Below, piece after piece: positions 24,707 to 35,300 of a stretch of DNA of 64,000 nucleotides. A program made the translations under genes and the position numbers. The DNA is from Nocardioides conyzicola (lineage in GTDB: Bacteria > Actinomycetota > Actinomycetes > Propionibacteriales > Nocardioidaceae). The stretch is from assembly GCF_039543825.1 (NCBI RefSeq), contig NZ_BAABKM010000002.1, positions 1,706,133 to 1,770,132 of the forward strand, given 5' to 3'. The stretch's first letter is position 1. Every line of letters begins with the position of its first letter. The notes under the pieces were generated by a model that searched no databases, was not told the origin of the DNA, and saw only the letters and a program-made list of their open reading frames with translations.

Positions 24707-26083
24707 CTAGGCGTCGCCGCGGATCGCGGCAGCCACCGCCTTCGGCACGTCGGGGTGGAAGACCGAGGGGATGATGAAGCTCGGGTTGAGCTCGTCGTCC
24801 TTCACCACGTGCGCGATCGCCTCGGCGGAGCGCAGCAGCATGTCGATGGTGACCTGGGAGGCCCGCGCGTCGAGCAGGCCCCGGAAGACGCCGGGGAAGG
24901 CCAGCACGTTGTTGATCTGGTTGGGGTAGTCCGACCGGCCGCTCGCCACGACCGCGGCGTACTTGTCCGCCTCGGCCGGGTCGACCTCCGGGTCGGGGTT
25001 GGCGAGCGCGAAGACGACCGCGTCGGTCGCCATCTCCTGGATCCACTCCGCCTTCAGCACCCCGGGGGCGCTGACCCCGATGAAGACGTCGGCGCCGACG
25101 AGCACGGCGTGCAGGTCGCCGGTGACCCGGCGCGGGTTGGTGACGGCGGCCAGCTCGCGGTGCACCGGCGAGAGCGACTCGTCCTCGGCACAGAGCGCAC
25201 CGGCGCGGTCGACGACGACGACGTCGGTGACGCCGGCCGCGAGCAGGAGCGTGACGATCGCGGTGCCCGCTGCGCCGCCGCCCGAGACCACGACCCGCAC
25301 CGAGTCGAGCGACTTCTTCACCACGCGCAGCGCGTTGGTGAGCGCCGCCAGCACGACGATGGCGGTCCCGTGCTGGTCGTCGTGGAAGACCGGGATGTCG
25401 AGGGACTCGCGCAGCCGGCGCTCGATCTCGAAGCAGCGCGGGGCCGCGATGTCCTCGAGGTTGATTCCGCCGAAGCCGGGAGCGATCAGCTCGACCGCGC
25501 GCACGATCTCGTCGGTGTCCTGGGTGTCCAGGCAGATCGGCCAGGCGTCGATGTTGGCGAACCGCTTGAAGAGCGCGGCCTTGCCCTCCATCACCGGCAT
25601 CGCCGCGCCGGGACCGATATTGCCGAGGCCGAGCACAGCGGACCCGTCGGTGACGACGGCGACCGTGTTGCCCTTGGTCGTCAGCCGCCAGACGTCCTCG
25701 GGGTGCTCGTGGATCGCCATGCTGACCCGCCCGACGCCGGGCGTGTAGGCCATCGACAGGTCGTCGCGGTTGCGGAGCGGGACCTTGGACGCGACCTCGA
25801 TCTTGCCGCCGAGGTGCAGCAGGAAGGTCCGGTCGCTGGTCTTGTAGACCTTCACCCCGTCGACCGCGTCGACCGCGGCCTCGAGCAGCTTCGCGTGGTC
25901 GGCGTCGCTGGCCGAGCAGGTCACGTCGACGACCAGCCGCTCGTGGCTCGACTCCGCGACGTCGATCGCGGTGACGATGCCGCCGGCCTGCGCGATCGCG
26001 GTCGCCACCGCGCCGACGATGCCGTGGTCGGGGGCCGTGTGCAGGCGCATGGTGATCGAGTACGACGAGGTGGTGGCGGCCAT
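24707..26083 (-). CDS. NAD(P)-dependent malic enzyme with N-terminal ACT domain
   Basis: 458 residues from the ATG at 26083, preceded by AGGAAGG. An ACT-like regulatory domain (about 5-80, [19 protein letters not shown]) comes first. The malic enzyme body follows, with [55 protein letters not shown] and the nucleotide fold [21 protein letters not shown]. It converts malate to pyruvate and CO2. The ACT domain suggests allosteric control by a small molecule, perhaps an amino acid. It is convergent with ppgK and divergent from the TetR gene. Confidence 0.93.
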   Translation of the reverse strand: MAATTSSYSITMRLHTAPDHGIVGAVATAIAQAGGIVTAIDVAESSHERLVVDVTCSASDADHAKLLEAAVDAVDGVKVYKTSDRTFLLHLGGKIEVASKVPLRNRDDLSMAYTPGVGRVSMAIHEHPEDVWRLTTKGNTVAVVTDGSAVLGLGNIGPGAAMPVMEGKAALFKRFANIDAWPICLDTQDTDEIVRAVELIAPGFGGINLEDIAAPRCFEIERRLRESLDIPVFHDDQHGTAIVVLAALTNALRVVKKSLDSVRVVVSGGGAAGTAIVTLLLAAGVTDVVVVDRAGALCAEDESLSPVHRELAAVTNPRRVTGDLHAVLVGADVFIGVSAPGVLKAEWIQEMATDAVVFALANPDPEVDPAEADKYAAVVASGRSDYPNQINNVLAFPGVFRGLLDARASQVTIDMLLRSAEAIAHVVKDDELNPSFIIPSVFHPDVPKAVAAAIRGDA

Positions 26084-26177
26084 GCCCCGACCTTCCTCCC
26101 GCCCGTCGGTTACCGGCAAGTCGGCGCCGCGATACCAGGCATCAGGCCCGCACCTCGGTGTGACGGTCGACACATTT

Positions 26178-26212
26178 TTGCACTTCTTGATTAAAAGTGC
26201 AAGAATGCACTT
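26178..26212. promoter_or_regulatory. Three-half-site operator before the TetR-MMPL genes
   Basis: TTGCACTT (26178-26185) pairs with AAGTGCAA (26195-26202) over a 9-bp spacer. AAGTGCA (26195-26201) also pairs with TGCACTT (26206-26212), so one central half-site is shared. The block runs up to the start codon of the TetR gene (26205 or 26214), indicating autorepression. Confidence 0.75.
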
Positions 26213-26213
26213 C

Positions 26214-26807
26214 ATGACCGAGAGTGCAATCAGTCTTCGCGAGCAGAAGCGGTGGGACACCACCCACCGCATCACGCTGTGCGCGCAGCGGCTCACCGAC
26301 GCCCACGGCATCGACGGCTTCACGATGGACGAGCTCGCCGACGCCGCCGAGGTCTCGCGGCGCACCCTCTTCAACTACTTCCCGAGCAAGACCGACGCCA
26401 TCCTGGGCGAGCACCCCGAGATCCCGGAGGACGTCCTGGCGACGTTCGTGGCGGGCGGTCCGCACGGCAACCTGGTCGACGACGTCGCCGAGCTGGCCCG
26501 GATCACGCTCGAGGCCAAGCGCACCGACCGGGAGTCCATCGCGCTCGGCCGCCGGGTGCTCAACTCCAACCCGCGCCTGCTGGCCGCCGCCCACGAGCGG
26601 TTCGAGTCGGTCGTCGAGGAGTTCGCCACCCTGGTGCTCGAGCGCGAGGGCGCCGACTTCCCTCCCTCCCGGGCACGTCTGCTGCTCCGCATGCTGCTCG
26701 CCCTGTTCGACACCGCGCTCGTCGAGCTGGTCGAGGACACCTCCGACCGCCCGTTGGTCGAGCTGTTCGAGATCCAGCTCATCTCCGCCCGCACCCTCTT
26801 CGCCTGA
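26214..26807 (+). CDS. TetR family regulator of the MMPL transporter
   Basis: 197 residues from the ATG at 26214; an ATG at 26205 would add three. The helix-turn-helix spans about 15-60 (THRITLCAQRL, GFTMDELADAAEVSRRTLFNYF). The C-terminal domain is helical. It lies 33 bp before the MMPL gene on the same strand and directly downstream of a dyad that overlaps its own start. It probably represses itself and the transporter until a lipophilic effector binds. Confidence 0.92.
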   Translation: MTESAISLREQKRWDTTHRITLCAQRLTDAHGIDGFTMDELADAAEVSRRTLFNYFPSKTDAILGEHPEIPEDVLATFVAGGPHGNLVDDVAELARITLEAKRTDRESIALGRRVLNSNPRLLAAAHERFESVVEEFATLVLEREGADFPPSRARLLLRMLLALFDTALVELVEDTSDRPLVELFEIQLISARTLFA

Positions 26808-26840
26808 CCACCACCCACCCACCACAGGAAGCCGACACCC

Positions 26841-29201
26841 ATGGCCACCCTGCTCCACCGTCTCGGCAAGACCGCCTACCGGCGCTGGCCGTTCTTCATC
26901 GCCGGCTGGCTGGTGCTGCTCATCGCAGTCATCACCGTCGCCGCCGGCTTCTCCAAGCCCATGAGCGACGCGTTCACCATCCCGGGCATCCCGTCCGAGA
27001 AGGCCGCGGACCTCCAGTCCGAGCTGTTCCCGGGCTCCGCCGACGCACTCGACGAGGCCTCGGTCACCGTCGTCATCGCGGCCCCGAAGGGCCACACGCT
27101 CGACGAGCCGTCGTACTCCAAGGCCGTCGACAAGCTGGTCACCGGGCTCGCCGGACTGCCGCAGATGCCGAAGGACGCACCCGTCGCCAACCCGGTCGAG
27201 GCGGCCAAGACGCAGACGCAGCAGATCCTCGACGCCGCCGAGCAGAGCGGTACGCCGCCGTCGGACGCGCAGGCCAACGCCGACGCCCTCTCACCCCTGT
27301 CCGCCGACGGTCGCGTCGGCACCACCAGCTTCACGTTCGACGTCGACACGGTCGCCGACGTCAAGGCCACCACGATCGACGACCTGACCAAGGTCATGGA
27401 CCAGGGCCGCGACGCCGGCCTCACGGTCGAGGCCAACGGCTCCGGCTCGCAGACCCAGGAGATCGGCGGCGGCGCCTCCGAGCTCATCGGCATCGGCATC
27501 GCGCTGATGGTCCTGCTGCTGACCTTCGGCTCGTTCGTCGCGGCCGGCCTCCCGATCCTCAGCGCCGTCTTCGGCCTCGGGGTCGGCCTCACCGGCATCA
27601 CCGCGCTGACCGCCTTCATGGACGTCAGCTCCAGCACCACGATCCTCGCGACGATGATCGGGCTCGCGGTCGGCATCGACTACACGCTCTTCATCCTGGC
27701 GCGCTACCGCACCGAGCTGCACCACACCGACAACCGCGAGGAAGCGGTCGGCATCGCCGTCGGTACGGCGGGGTCCGCCGTCGTCTTCGCCGGGCTGACC
27801 GTGCTGATCGCGCTCTCGGCGCTCTCGGTCGTCGGCATCCCGTTCCTCACCGCCATGGGCCTCGCGGCTGCGGCGACCGTGCTGATCGCGGTCCTCGTGG
27901 CACTGACCCTGCTGCCGGCGATCCTTGGCGTGCTCAAGTCCAAGGCCTTCGGCGGCAGCTTCCGCCGCTACCAGCCGGAGCGCGACGAGGACGGCCGGGT
28001 GCTCAACAACGGCGTGCGCTGGGCCCGGTTCGTGAGCAAGCGCCCGGTGGCGCTCGCCCTGCTGGTGGTCGTCGTCCTCGGCGCCCTCGCGATCCCGCTC
28101 AAGGACCTGCACCTCGCCTTCCCGACCGACAGCACCGCGTCGACCGACACCACGCAGCGCAAGGCGTCCGACCTGATGTCCGAGGCCTTCGGTCCCGGCC
28201 GCGAGGGCCCGCTCCTCGCCGTCGTCGACGGTCGCGACATCAGCGACGCCGACGCCCGGGACACCGCGTTCCAGGACGTCGCCGCCTGGGCGGCCGGTCA
28301 GGACGACGTGGCCAACGCGCAGGTGGTCGCCACCAACGCGGAGCTCGACAAGGACGGCAACGTCACCACGCCGGCGACGGGCGCACTCGTGCAGATCACC
28401 CCGTCCTCCGGACCCGACGACACCGCGACCGAGGACCTGCTCAAGGCCCTGCGGGACGGCCAGGACGGCATCCAGTCCTCGACCGGCACCGACATCGGGA
28501 TCACCGGCCAGACCGCGATCCAGACCGACGTGTCCGAGCGGCTCAGCAGCGCGCTGCCGATCTACCTCGCGATCGTCATCGGGCTGGCGTTCCTGCTGCT
28601 GATGATCGTCTTCCGCTCGATCCTCGTGCCGCTCACGGCGACGCTCGGCTTCCTGTTCAGCGTGCTCGCCACGTTGGGCGCCACGGTGCTGATCTTCCAG
28701 GAGGGCACCTTCGGCCTGATGCAGGGCCAGCCGATCGTCAGCTTCATGCCGATCTTCCTGATCGGCGTGGTCTTCGGGCTCGCGATGGACTACCAGGTCT
28801 TCCTGGTGTCGCGGATGCGCGAGGCCCACGTCCACGGCATGTCGACCCGCGAGGCCGTCGTCGACGGCTTCCGCAACAGCGCCCGCGTCGTCACCGCGGC
28901 GGCGACGATCATGACCGCGGTGTTCGCCGCGTTCATGCTGCAGGACGACGCGATCGCCAAGTCGATGGGCTTCGCCCTGGCCGCGGCCGTCGTGTTCGAC
29001 GCCTTCATCGTGCGGATGGTGCTGATCCCGGCGCTGCTCTACATGCTCGGTGAGAAGGCCTGGTGGCTGCCGAAGTGGCTCGACCGGATCCTGCCGAACG
29101 TCGACGTCGAGGGCGAGAAGCTCCAGCGCGCCCACCTCATCGGGCGCCCGCTCGAGGAGGACCTCGCCGAGCTCGACGACGAGGAGTCGGTGCGGATCTG
29201 A
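26841..29201 (+). CDS. MMPL family transporter (RND superfamily)
   Basis: A 786-residue membrane protein with two RND-like halves. Helix 1 lies at about 18-38. A large extracytoplasmic loop follows, then a five-helix bundle containing GIDYTLFILARYR. A second helix and loop precede the matching GLAMDYQVFLVSRMREAH bundle. The Asp-Tyr pairs in these motifs are the proton-relay positions of MMPL proteins. It should export lipids, drugs or siderophores across the membrane. A strong hairpin terminator follows at 29211-29254. Confidence 0.95.
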   Translation: MATLLHRLGKTAYRRWPFFIAGWLVLLIAVITVAAGFSKPMSDAFTIPGIPSEKAADLQSELFPGSADALDEASVTVVIAAPKGHTLDEPSYSKAVDKLVTGLAGLPQMPKDAPVANPVEAAKTQTQQILDAAEQSGTPPSDAQANADALSPLSADGRVGTTSFTFDVDTVADVKATTIDDLTKVMDQGRDAGLTVEANGSGSQTQEIGGGASELIGIGIALMVLLLTFGSFVAAGLPILSAVFGLGVGLTGITALTAFMDVSSSTTILATMIGLAVGIDYTLFILARYRTELHHTDNREEAVGIAVGTAGSAVVFAGLTVLIALSALSVVGIPFLTAMGLAAAATVLIAVLVALTLLPAILGVLKSKAFGGSFRRYQPERDEDGRVLNNGVRWARFVSKRPVALALLVVVVLGALAIPLKDLHLAFPTDSTASTDTTQRKASDLMSEAFGPGREGPLLAVVDGRDISDADARDTAFQDVAAWAAGQDDVANAQVVATNAELDKDGNVTTPATGALVQITPSSGPDDTATEDLLKALRDGQDGIQSSTGTDIGITGQTAIQTDVSERLSSALPIYLAIVIGLAFLLLMIVFRSILVPLTATLGFLFSVLATLGATVLIFQEGTFGLMQGQPIVSFMPIFLIGVVFGLAMDYQVFLVSRMREAHVHGMSTREAVVDGFRNSARVVTAAATIMTAVFAAFMLQDDAIAKSMGFALAAAVVFDAFIVRMVLIPALLYMLGEKAWWLPKWLDRILPNVDVEGEKLQRAHLIGRPLEEDLAELDDEESVRI

Positions 29202-29210
29202 CCACCCCGC

Positions 29211-29254
29211 GCGGACGGACTGGTCTGGTCGGCTGACCAGACCAGTCCGTCCGC
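29211..29254 (+). terminator. Hairpin terminator after the MMPL gene
   Basis: A 20-bp arm (29211-29230) pairs perfectly with 29235-29254 around a GGCT loop, beginning 10 bp after the MMPL stop. There is no U-tract. It isolates the TetR-MMPL unit from the surface-protein gene downstream. Confidence 0.8.
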
Positions 29255-29382
29255 AAATGGTTGAATCCCGCACCTATCACGGCGGCACCCGGCAAACTGG
29301 TAAGGCTGGGCCGTGTTCGGGCAAAGGGGGGCACCAGCGAGGTACCACCGATCGGGCGGTGCTGAGCAGGGGGGCAATCCCG
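29255..29382 (+). other. Structured leader region upstream of the giant surface protein
   Basis: 128 bp without a gene between the terminator and the ATG at 29383. It contains GGCAAAC near 29291 and GGGCAAAGG near 29319, and a CACCG / CGGTG hairpin (about 29346-29361) shortly before the ribosome-binding site AGGGGGG. These unpaired A-rich patches recall riboswitch cores, but I cannot match a known class. Confidence 0.3.
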
Positions 29383-32300
29383 ATGCGGGGTTCTCTGAGG
29401 CGCGCGCGCCTCCGTCCGTTGGCGGTCCACACCACCGTGATGGGTCTGGTGACCGGCATGCTGACCGTCGTCGCGGCACTCGTCAGCACGGCCCCGGCGT
29501 ACGCCGCGGGGACGCCCGACCTCCAGCTGACCGGCGGTCCGGCCGCGTCCGTGCTCTACGGGCGCACCGTCCCGGTCGCGCTCACCGCGTCGCTGCCGTC
29601 GGGAGCGCCCAAGGGCTACAACCTCGCCTACCGGGTCGTGCTGCCCGCCGGGACGAGGTACGTCGGCGGCTCGGCCGGCACCGACGGCGAGCCCACCGTC
29701 CTCGCCGACAAGCCCACCAGCGGCAGGACCACCCTGATCTGGCCCAACGTCGACGACCTGGTCGCCAGCTCGGGGCACACCCTGTCCTTCGACGTCGACT
29801 ACGACGACACCGGCTCCGCCGGCACCCCGCGGTACGACGTCGGCGACCAGCTCGCCATCACGTCCGGCGCCTACATCTCCACCCAGCCGCGCGACGAGAC
29901 CGACTTCAACGGGTCCGGCCAGCCGGTCGGTCCCGGCGCCGGGACCTACACCGGCTCCGCCGACCTGAGCACGACCACCGACCTCACCGCGATCCAGATC
30001 CGCAAGTCCGAGCCGCACCCCGAGGGCGAGATCCCGCGGGGCGTGCACGACCACCAGACCGTCTACACGCTCACGGTCACCAACAACGACGTGAACCCGA
30101 CCAACGGCGTCTGGGTCGAGGACTACCTTCCCGCCGGCCTCGAGTTCCTCGGCTGCGCCGCGACGCCCGACCACACCACGGCCGCGTCGACCAACGCCGG
30201 CAGCGCCGAGGAGTACCCCGGCGCCGGCCCGATCGTGGTCACCCACCCGACGGCCGCCGAGAAGTGCACCGCCCCCGACCTCGTCGAGACGATCTCCGCC
30301 GACCCCGACGGCACCGGCCCGCTGCCGAGCGACGTCTACACCCACGTGAGGTGGAACCTCGTCGGCGACTTCGCGCCCGGCCAGGTCACCCGGCTGACGT
30401 ACGCCGCCGCGATCCCGATCCGCGAGAACACCATGGCCTGGCCCGGCGCCACCCCGGCGACCACCGGCGCCCAGACCTCGAACCTCGACAACAACTCTGG
30501 CGACGAGACGTACGACGAGCAGCCGCTGCTCAACGGCGCGCTGGCGCACGGCAGCTACCAGGCGCCCGGCAAGCCGGCGCGGTCGGTGCAGGACGAGGGC
30601 ACCCTGCTGCGCACCGCCGAGGACCTCGCGATCCAGAAGTCCAACGACAACGGTGGCCTCGAGCAGGGCGACTACACCCGGTGGACGATCGACCTCCAAG
30701 CCTCGGAGTACCGCTACGTCGACGACGTCGTCATCCAGGACACCGTGCCCGACGGGCTCTGCCCGCTCGACGGCGCGGGCACCAACCTGACGACCGGCAA
30801 CTCGGCCGACGACTCCGAGTGCGACGGCGCCGCGGGCCGCGAGCCCTCCACGCCGTACACCTCCGTGGTCGAGAACGCCGACGGCACCTTCACGATCACG
30901 TGGGACTTCTCCACCGTCCCGGCGCTGACCCACCTCGCGCCGAGCGCCACGCGACAGATCACCTTCTGGACCCGGACCCGCGCGGACTACCAGCAGGGCT
31001 TCGAGAGCGCCTCGCCGGTGCTCTCGAACGACGCGGTCACCAACAGCATCTCGACGTACGGCAACGACTTCATCCGGTGCGCCCCGGCCGACCCGAGCTG
31101 CACCGGCCCGGGCACGAAGATCTGGGCGACGGAGGCCGACGGCGAGCCCGACACCGACGTGTCCGGCTCCGGCAAGGCGGCCTCCGGCCCGGTCATCGAC
31201 AAGACGGTGGGGTCGACGTACCCCTCGAGCGGCGACTGCAACGACGCGACCTACGGCGAGACCCTGCCGGAGTTCGGCCCCGGCGACTTCGTCTGCTGGG
31301 ACCTCAAGCTGGTCTTCCCGCAGAACCTCGACACCCACAGCCAGGACGTCTTCGACGTGCTACCGGCGGGCATCGACTACGTCGCGGGCAGCTGGCAGCC
31401 CGTCCCCGGCACCGGCCACAACTCGGTGACCGTCGGCGCCATCGACACCTCCGAGGCGGGCCGGCTGCGCTGGCCGATCGGCGGGGGCGGGACGGACGTC
31501 GACACCGGCGGCCAGGTCTTCGAGGTCACCATCAAGACCCAGGTCGGCTCGCCGCTCGGCCACCACTCCGGCGACGTCGAGGGCAACCTGCAGAAGTTCT
31601 CGTACGAGAACACCGCGGGCAAGGCCTTCACGCTCCGCGACAAGGTCGACTTCAAGGTGAAGCTCCCCGAGCTCGGCGTCACCAAGACCGCCGACGACGA
31701 CACCGTCGAGGCCGGCCAGGCGGTCCACTACACCGTCGGCGTGCCGAACACCGGCGCGGCTCCCGCCGAGGACGCGCGGATCTGGGACGTGCTGCCGACC
31801 GGCATCGGCTGCTCCGCCATCAGTGCGGTCTCCGACGGCGGCGCCTGTGCCTCCGGCAGGATCACCTGGACCGGTGTGGACGTCGCCGCGGGCGCCACCA
31901 AGAACCTCACCTACACGCTCACGGTGCCCGTCGGTGTCAGCCCGGCCGTGACCTACACCAACCACGTCGGCGTCGTCGAGTACGGCTACACGACCAACAG
32001 CGGCTCGACGTACCAGCTGGTCCCGGCGAACACGACGGTGAAGGACCCGACCCTCCCCACGGCGAACATGCCGGCCGCCGAGGCGACCGAGGACATCCGC
32101 ACGCCGAGCGCCGGCGTGGTCAAGACCCGCACGACCTCGGTCGACGAGGCGGGCAACAACGCCAGCCAGGCGACCATCGGCGAGGTCGTGACCTACACGG
32201 TCACGACCACCATCCCGAAGGGCACCACGGTCTACGGCGCCACCGTGAAGGACCCGCTCGGCGTCCGGCAGACGCTGGTGCCCGGCAGCCTCTGCGTCAA

Positions 32301-35300
32301 CGGGTGCACGCTCGACGGAGCCCCGTTCGGCGGCGTCACCGAGTCGCCGGCGAACACCGTCGTCGCCACGCTGCCGTCCACCTACCAGCGGACCGTCGCC
32401 GACGGCGTCCTGGTGATGACCTTCCAGGCGACGGTGCTCGACGTCGCCGCCAACACCCGGGGCACCTCGCTCGGCAACACGGCGACCCTGGGCTACACGG
32501 ACCAGGACGGTGCCAACCACACCCGTTCCGGCTCGGTAAGCACCACGATCGTCGAGCCGAAGCTCGTGCTCGCGAAGTCCCACACGCCGAGCGGCACGGT
32601 CGTCGGGGGTCAGGTGCTCGACTTCACCGTCACCGCGAGCAGCGCGAGCGGGACGAGCTTCTCCGCAGCGCACGACGTCGTCGTCACCGACGTCGTCCCG
32701 GCCGGCACCGAGCCGGTCGACGGCAGCGGGACCCCGATCGCCGACGGTGCCACCGTCTGGTCGCCGGGCGGCGGCACGTGGGACGCGACCTCGCGCACCA
32801 TCACCTGGACGAGCACGACCACGCCCGCCCTCGCCGGGATCGACGCGGGCACGAGCGTGGCCCTCCCCTACCGGGTCAGGCTCGAGTCCGCGCCGGTCGC
32901 CGGCACGACGTACACCAACGTCGCGGACGGCACGACCTCGAGCCTGCCCGGCACGGTGGCCGGTGAGCGCACCTCCGCGTCCAGCACCAACCCGGGCGAC
33001 TACCAGGCGCACGCCACCGACGCCGTCACGGTCGCCCTGCCGACGATCACGAAGACCGTCACCCCGGACCCCGTCACGATCGGCAGCGGTGTCACCTGGC
33101 ACCTCGCCGTGACCGTCCCCGCCCACGTCAAGGTGTACGACGCCACCGTCGCCGACGCCGTGCCGTCCGGGTACGACGTCGACACGTACGGCGCCGTCAC
33201 CTGCACCAGCGGGTGCCCGGGCGGCGACCCGGCGATCGCCACGCTGCCGCTCGCCGGCGGCACGGCCAGCAGCACCGTCGCCGCGTGGTACCTCGGCGAC
33301 CTCGCCGCGACGAGCCAGCCGCGGGTCTACGACCTGGTGCTCACGGGCCACGTCCGCGACACCTACCGCGGGACCTCGACGAAGGTGAAGGACGGCGACA
33401 CGCTGTCCAACGCCGCCTCGGTCTCCTCGAACCGGCACGACGTGGTCACCACCGACCCGACGACGGTCCCGTCGGGCTTCGACGACCAGGTCACGTCCAC
33501 CCCCGTGGTCAACCACGTCAAGGAGCCGCGGCTCGCGATCGACAAGTCCGTCAGCGTCGGTGACGGTGCGACCGTCAAGCCCGGCCAGGCCCTGACCTAC
33601 ACGGTCACGGTCACCAACACGGGCACCTGGCCGGCGTACGACGTGCTGGTCACCGACCAGCCGGACGGCAAGCTGGTCGACGTCGTGCCCGTCACCGGAG
33701 CGGGCCTCGTCACCGACGGTTGGACGGCCGGCGACCCCGACCTGGCGTGGACGGTCCCCGGGCCGATCGCGCCCGGCGGCTCGGTCACCCTCACGTACAC
33801 CGCGGCCGTCGCGCCGGCCGGTGTCGTGCCGCCGAGCACGACGGTGCACAACACCGCGACCGTCGACACCTTCTACGGGTTCGCCGACCGCACCACCCGC
33901 GAGCGGACCTACCACGGCCCGAGCGACTCGGTCGACCTCAACGTCATCCCGTACGCCGACGTCGAGATCACCAAGACGGCCGACCACGCGTCGTACCACG
34001 GGTCCGACGTCATCACCTGGACGCTGACGGTCACCAACCACGGCCTGTCACCGGCGGCCAACGTGGTCGTGACCGACCCGATCCCGGCCAAGGCGACCTT
34101 CCAGTCGGCGACGCCGGCCTCGGGGAGCTGCACCTTCGCCAGCCCCACGGTCACCTGCAACCTCGGGACCGTCCCCTCGGGCGCGACCCGGGTGATCACG
34201 GTGAAGGCGACCGCCAACGGCCTGCCGCCAGCCAACCAGACGACCGACCCGCACGCGCACCAGCTGACGGTGGCGAAGGTGGAGCAGGTCGTCACGCTCC
34301 CGGCCGGGCAGTCGTCGACCGTCGACCTCGCGTGCGCCGGCAGCGGCTACATGAGCGACGGCGCCGCGGAGATCATGCACGTCGACCAGGGCACCGGGTC
34401 GCCGACCGACGTGGTCGTGGGCCGGGCCAGCACACTGACCGCCAACGGGTACCGGTTCTCCCTCACCAACGGGACCACCGGCCAGGCCCAGGTCAAGGTC
34501 TTCGGCACCTGCCTGCCCCACGACACCGAGGTCACCGAGGGCCACAGCCACGGCCTGGACGTCGGCGCCGCGAAGACCCTCGACACCGGCGTGATCGCGG
34601 CCGGCCGGCACAGCTTCACCATCCCGGTGAGCGCCGACCACCGCGCCGTCGCTCCCGGCATCGAGCTGCAGTCGGGCAACGCCCGGCTGGTCGGGTCGGA
34701 GCCGGTCGCCGGCGGGTGGAGGTTCACCGTCGAGGCCCTGACCTCGGCGCGGGCGACGCTGAGCCTGCGCGAGCTCGGCACGAAGACCCTCGGCGCAGCT
34801 CCGTCGGGCCACCAGCACGAGCTCACCTTCCAGCACGTCGTGCGCACGGTCTCCGTGCCGGACGGCGAGAGCGTCCAGCGGGTGACCTGCCCGGACGGCT
34901 CGAAGGGCATCGTCGCGACGTACGACCTGCCGGCCGGCGTCGTCTTGCTCGGCAACGAGCCGCAGCCCATCAACCGGGACTTCCGGCTGCTCAACACGAC
35001 CGGTCACGCGGTCGACGTGGTGCTCGACCTGGAGTGCCTGTCGATCACCACCGGGCCGGCGCTCGACGAGGACTTCACGCTGGTCAACACGGCGACCGTG
35101 GCGTCCTCGACGTACGACCCGGACCTGTCGAACAACTCGGCCACCGCGACGTCGACCCTCACGGTCAGCGCCGGCTCCGCCGGGTCGGTGGCCCACGCGA
35201 GCGCGATGTCGCGCACCCTGGAGATCGGCGCGAAGGGCAAGCGCGCGACGGTGACCGTCACGTGTGCGGCCGCCGCCGCCTCGTGCGCCGGCACCCTGCA

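Noticed and set aside
29211..29254. Attachment site or inverted repeat of a mobile element
   Set aside because: The perfect 20-bp arms flank only a 4-base loop directly after a stop codon, with no integrase or transposase nearby; a terminator explains it.
27291..29273. A 660-codon minus-strand frame opposite the MMPL transporter
   Set aside because: Composition is His/Arg/Asp-rich with no recognisable fold, and it crosses the terminator hairpin. The forward frame encodes a convincing membrane transporter.
31360..34041. An 893-codon open frame on the minus strand opposite the giant surface-protein gene
   Set aside because: Its translation is a low-complexity run of Arg, Gly, Val and Asp with no domain. 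It is an antisense shadow of a GC-rich gene with a clear signal peptide and DUF11 repeats.
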